The notes below the pieces were generated by a model. It saw only the letters and a list, made by a program, of their open reading frames with translations. It was not told the DNA's origin and made no database searches. From JAWPMT01 sp965227935 (GTDB lineage Bacteria > Bacteroidota > Bacteroidia > Cytophagales > Cyclobacteriaceae): 64,000 nt of DNA. The stretch is from contig CBDDGS010000055.1 in the NCBI GenBank assembly GCA_965227935.1, forward strand, positions 1 to 64,000, written 5' to 3'. Both the position numbers and the translations under genes were made by a program. This document shows positions 59,701 through 64,000 of this stretch, one piece after another; the stretch's first letter is position 1, and every line of letters starts with the position of its first letter.

Positions 59701-61340
59701 GGCGCGCCGTGATCCGGATCCGGTACAACATCACGACGGGAGACTTCCGGTATGGCTCTCTAGCGCGCCCCAAGGAGGAAGATCGAGAGCTATCAGGCGA
59801 GCGGTTTCGACTTGAAAGGCTTCGGAAAGTGCAGGGGAGAAGGCCGATGCCTTCTTCATGGATAAGAGCTTTAACGATCCAAATCCCAACAATCGAAGGA
59901 GGAGGACTGCGTTTTCTAAGCTTCGGAAGGTCTGAAAGTGGTTGACTCGCGGCAGTATCTTCAAGGGCCTCCCAGAAGAGCCAGTTCCTCTTGCCCAAGA
60001 TCCAGTCGCGGACTGGGTGGGCATGGGGGAGGAACGTGCCTTGGCCTTGGCGCAGGTCTCACGGCTCCAAGGTCTGCTACAGCTGCAGGTGAACACGAAC
60101 CAGTTTGGTCGCACCTTCGAGGATCGAACACACAGCTTCATGGCCAGCCGCCTTTAAGCGCTATTAAAAGAAAAGAAAAAAAAACCGATCGCTGCCGAGG
60201 TCTTGGAGACGCCGCCGGAACACAGGGGCAAGCGCATCGTGAACTACAACGTCCGCCGGGGCCTAGTAGAAAGCAGGAAGACGTTGGATGAGGTGGCCGG
60301 CGGGGCAACATCGTGCAGGTCTATCCTTCCGTGGAGTACGATTTCGTGCCTAGCGAGCTCCAAGTGGAGGTCGGCACCTGGCTGCACTTCCAGTGGACCG
60401 GCTCGGACGCGAACCCCAACGGCAACGCAGGCAGGGGGTTTGGGGGAGGTGCCACGGCTCTAAGGCAACGGCCGTGCGGGGACGGACCGCTCAAACCTGG
60501 TGCAGTTGCAGAGCCGGGATGAGACGGTGCCGTTGCCCATGGAAGAGCATCGCTTGCTCTTTGACGCTGTGGCCAACCCCAACGATGAGGCACGGGCCCC
60601 GAAATCGAGTGAATTGCTTGTAAGCAGCCTTTTTCGGGGGCGAGTTGGCCCAGGAAACCAGTTCTACGGATTTCAAATGGATACTCTGAAGCCACGGAGT
60701 TGTTTGGTCTTGGCATTCGATCTCTCCGAACTCGGTTTGCGCCGGTATCGGTGCAGGAGGGTCGAGCGCGGGTGACGAAGTTCGCCTATCTGGATCAAGA
60801 GAGCATCGTCACCTGTGACCCGGACACGAACGACCAGAACTCGGAGCCCCTCGTATAGACGTTTCATGTGACCTTTCCGTGGATCCTGCGGCTTTTAGAT
60901 GCTTTTTAGGACCAATTGCAAGCAGCTGAATGGCGCTTCGGCCTATTTCGATGGTGGTCTGGTGGAGATGAAGACGGTGGGAGAGCACTACATCGCCAGC
61001 ACTCGCAACAACGCGCCGTGGGCGTGGTAGGACCCTAAAGTGGCTGAGGACTTCTCGAACCGGTCTCACAAGGCAGTGATCATTGTGAGTGGTATCCAAC
61101 TGGAGCTCTATGAGAACGTGCTTATTGGCGCAGGCAATCGACTGCGTAGTTCACCCAAACAGGGCCGTGGCAGCGCTACATAGAGTCTAAGATGAGCTAA
61201 GAGATGAAGGATGAGTCATGGTTGGAGCTTGGAAGGTGTTGTCCTCGGTGTGCTGATCCTTCTTTACTTCGGAGCCGCCATTTGGGCCTATAGGCGTGGC
61301 ATGGTGATGAGTCAGATCAATGCCAGGCATCCCGGCAGTT
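59700..61340 (+). CDS. DD3-3-like protein, C-terminal half (exons)
   Basis: Motifs in family order: VIRIRYNITTGDF (about 59709-59747), KSFNDPNPNN (59864-59893), DPVADWVGMGEERALA (60000-60048), LQLQVNTNQFGRTFEDRTHS (60079-60138), RGKRIVNYNVRRG (60220-60258), VQVYPSVEYDFVP (60312-60350), WLHFQWTGSDANPNGNAG (60379-60432), RSNLVQLQSRDE (60491-60526), NCKQLNGASAYFDGGLVEMK (60916-60975), DFSNRSHKAVIIV (61050-61088), and a C-terminal membrane helix GVVLGVLILLYFGAAIWAYR (61229-61288). It starts in the family where the 5.9-7.6 kb half stops. Extracellular beta-rich protein with a membrane anchor, of unknown reaction. Confidence 0.75.
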
Positions 61341-61965
61341 GGCTCTTCTCGAACCGTTATCGACCTCGCGTCTTGCGCTGGGTGCTGAAGGAGGAGTCAA
61401 GTGCGTTTTGGCCGCCACACCCTACTACATAAAGCGTATAAGCACCACCACTACTACTCGTACTGCAATTCGCACTCCGACCCCTACTCCTCGCACTACC
61501 CACTACTACCTGTACTTCCTTCCCTACTACCAGTACGGAGCATGGAGGAAAGCTTGCACCACTTGCCTCCTTGTTCGCATCTTGACATTCCCCTCCCTGC
61601 GTGGTGAAGAATGTCTTCCGGATCCCTGTGTGGAAGAAAGCTAGAAGTCAATGCTAGAATCTAGGGGGTTGCGAATGAGTGTGTACTTGCACTTCCTCCA
61701 TCAACACTATGAGCGCCCCATACTAGCCTCGCTACCACTCGCGAGAGCGGAAACCACGCGATAGGAGAACGCCCTGCGCCGGCCTGAAATGGCCCCAAAC
61801 GGTCCACGACGGCACCACAGACAGATTCCCTGCGCTGACCCCACGCGTCACCGAATGCGGCGCCTACCGTATAAGACTGACATATACGGTACTATTGTAC
61901 AAGCTTTAGCAGCTGCTTGAATGCACATGACATGAAGCGAATCAATTAACTCGGAGCCGCAAGGC
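61340..61965. other. Intergenic region, simple repeats
   Basis: CAC/TAC-type triplet sequence (about 61435-61535), then unremarkable sequence. No gene supported. Confidence 0.4.
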
Positions 61966-61966
61966 T

Positions 61967-62170
61967 GGGGAAAGGGTGAGCAGGAGCGGATGGAAGAGTT
62001 GAAAGAGCAGAGAAGGCAATTGAAGGAGCAAGAGAGGCGAGACTTGGAGCTCCATGAGAGTGTTGGGAGGAAGAAGTGGGCGAAAAAGCTGGTTGGCGCT
62101 GCGGGCGTCTATGTGCATGACGAGGAGGGCACGGGTGATCAGGCTTGGCGAATCATCTTGAAAGCATGAG
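61967..62170 (+). CDS. Coiled-coil exon upstream of the second oxidase
   Basis: One open frame reads WGKGEQERMEELKEQRRQLK, ERRDLELHESVGRKKWAKKL and VGAAGVYVHDEEGTGDQAWR to a TGA at 62170. Charged helix followed by a short globular part. Could be the N-terminal exon of the oxidase or a separate small gene. Confidence 0.4.
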
Positions 62171-62432
62171 CTCTAGGTCACGGATTTTATATTGCCGGAT
62201 CCTGGGCCAGTGGTTCAATCCGAATGTGAGCGACTGAGGACAAAGTCACCTGGTTCCAAAGCTTCAATCGCCTCTGCCGACGTTGTGGTCTGGGTGAACA
62301 GCGGCAAACCACTCTGATGTGACCTTGGGTTCCTTTTCGTAGGTCATTTGACCTCTTGATGGCAGAGTCCACTTTTAGAAATCGAGATTTCGAAGCCGTT
62401 TTCGGAGCCGCGCGACCTTTGCGGCCATGGAT

Positions 62433-64000
62433 TAAGTGCTAGGTACGCCTTTCTGAACCTCATCGTCTTCATGATCGGCTTCCTCTCCAATCTCGCGGGC
62501 GGATTCCGAGGCTCCTGGGCCTATCCCTTCGCCAAGGCGCCTTAGACTTGAGCGCTTTTAGAAGCGAAGCGGGAGGGCGGCGGCTACAGCATGGGCTTGA
62601 ACTTTGCTATGCTCGTGTTGCCCACCCTGAAAAGCTTGCAGACCGCGACCCGGAGGATGAACTCCTCCAGGGAGTGGATCCCAGCGGACGTCGCCCGGAT
62701 GGAAAGAAGCGACACATGTGGAAAACGCCAAGAGAATCTCGATAGATCTCGATCATCAAGCTGATTTCAGAGAGGTTTCGAGGATCTTTTATGGTTTTCT
62801 TTGATGGCTTCGCAGGATCCGATCAACTTCCACATGGTGATCGCCGGCTTTACCTTCTTGGCGGCTCTCATCCATTGCGTAGCACATGGAGTGCACATTG
62901 CGGTCATCGGATCCTCCCCTAGGATGCAGGAGGATCCCTTGAAGCTCTGGCAGCTAACGGCGGACGAGAAGACGAGTGGCATGTCATTCTGGCTGCAGGT
63001 AGGGCTGGCTTAATAAGGCCTTTTAAGCGTTTTGTAGGCCTTTTTCAGGTTTTCAGGGCCCTAGACTGCCTAGATGTTGAATGAGATCTGCTGTCGGCCA
63101 GTTGCTGAACTTGCAGAATCGCTGCGCGGTGTTGACGGGCATCATCCTGACTGTCATGATGTTGGCCATCTTGCTCACAGACACTTGGCAAGACCTCTAC
63201 TACATTGTAACTCCACTCTGAAAAGCCTTAAAGAGGCATGAGGTATACTCTATACTCTACGAATGTGGATAGAGCACCATTTAAGAGGAACCTCTCTTCC
63301 TTTCGTAGATTAGCCTTCTTTTAGGTAGTGGTATCGAGGCGATGACCTGCGTACGGCGTGGCACGAACTCTCTGACAAGGAAGTTGGGCGGTTTCAACCT
63401 GCCTCTCGGCCGTGCTTTTAGCCTCTTTCGATGGCCTTTCAGAGGTTCTGGCGCGTGCACATGTCGTGGAAGATTATCTACGTGCTGCTCTTGTTGCACG
63501 CACCGCAAAGGCTTTGGATCTGGCCACTCGGCGACCTCGATCTCTAGCAATGACATTTATCATTAATTTACGTACATATTATTACTGTCTTACTGACATG
63601 CAATGCAAACAAACAATCTCAGATTCCTGGCAGAAAGTAGCTTTTCCCAGGTTCTTCTTCCCAGCGATCTTCGTGATGCTTGACCGGAGGCTGCTGCAGA
63701 GCCAGCAGGAGATGTACGTGTCCTTGAAGAGCGCGAAGCTGCTTCCAAGCAGCCTGGGAGCATCTAAAGTGAGCGTCTTGGAGCTTAGGAGACGTCATCA
63801 AGCTGACCTTTGATGTGCCAAAGGGTTTTGCCTATCAGGCTCAGGAGCTGAATTTCGCTTGCTGCAAGCTAGGCGGGACAATACATCTTGCTGGGCTGGA
63901 AGGGTGAGTGGCATCCCTTCACTTTGACCTCTGCTCCAGAGGAGCGAGACGTGTGTTAAGCCTTAAAATTCCTTTAAACGCCGCAGGAGAATTGCATCTC
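62433..64000 (+). CDS. NADPH oxidase-like ferric reductase, N-terminal part (runs off window)
   Basis: Exons: 62433-62540 (FLNLIVFMIGFLSNLAGGFR), 62582-62690 (YSMGLNFAMLVLPTLKSLQT), 62801-62999 (DPINFHMVIAGFTFLAALIH, with haem-type His residues and HCVAHGVHI), 63110-63195 (NRCAVLTGIILTVMMLAILL), 63437-63525 (FQRFWRVHMSWKIIYVLLLL; HAPQRLWIW), 63648-63750 (FFFPAIFVMLDRRLLQ), 63790-63840 (VIKLTFDVPKGFAYQA), 63873-63945 (GQYILLGWKGEWHPFTLTSA), and the start of the next exon at the window end. It is the tandem paralogue of the half-gene at 2905-5200. Unlike that copy it has introns after LWIW and before DVIKL. Probably a working gene, since no stops are needed to read the exons. Confidence 0.8.

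Noticed and set aside
1..64000. tRNA or rRNA genes
   Set aside because: No cloverleaf with conserved GGTTCGANTCC box or rRNA core sequence was noticed on either strand; a tRNA scan could still find a divergent one.

Overview
The window reads as a dinoflagellate nuclear genome locus carrying nested mobile DNA. The host parts are GC-rich, single-stranded in orientation and cut into short exons. They encode a NADPH-oxidase-type ferric reductase (C-terminal half at 2.9-5.2 kb, a second copy starting at 62.4 kb), a DD3-3-like protein (N-terminal half at 5.9-7.6 kb, C-terminal half at 59.7-61.3 kb) and a membrane-anchored, PAS-like sensor (exons at 7.9-9.35 kb and 58.1-59.3 kb). A decayed Ty1/copia fragment occupies 1-2462. 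The dinoflagellate assignment is an inference from gene style and remembered families.

Between matching terminal inverted repeats at 9451-9914 and 57632-58096 lies an AT-rich Polinton/virophage-like virus (PLV) element, 48.6 kb in its present form. It sits in what looks like an intron of the PAS-like gene. Its virus genes are a double jelly-roll major capsid protein, a broken penton/minor-capsid candidate, an A32/FtsK-like packaging ATPase, a family B DNA polymerase joined to an SF1 helicase, a retrovirus-type (rve) integrase, a class-3-lipase-like hydrolase, a fibre with an S74/intramolecular-chaperone end, a GIY-YIG nuclease and several small unknown proteins. Many genes have TCTAA in AT-rich DNA just upstream of the start, like the late-promoter motif described for CroV and mavirus. 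A GC-rich, intron-bearing P-loop NTPase gene (10.65-12.3 kb) lies inside the left end as apparent cargo.

The PLV ATPase gene is split at codon 78 by an 18.4-kb Ty1/copia retrotransposon (13934-32378) with 107-bp TG...CA LTRs and a 5-bp AAGAT target duplication; removing the insert restores the ATPase frame exactly. The retrotransposon has gag, CCCH zinc fingers, protease, integrase, RT and RNase H, then about 9.5 kb of further coding sequence. That extra part includes zinc-binding motifs and a domain resembling the RNA 2'-phosphotransferase Tpt1/KptA.

A second copy of the retrotransposon 3' part plus the neighbouring ATPase and nuclease ends follows at 35174-42065, separated from the first (25246-33310) by 1.86 kb of host-like, possibly transposase-derived sequence. 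Subtracting the retrotransposon and the duplication gives an ancestral PLV of about 21.4 kb, normal for this class. Most virus genes carry one stop or frameshift, so the element looks endogenised and decaying; some single-base indels in homopolymers could instead be sequencing errors.
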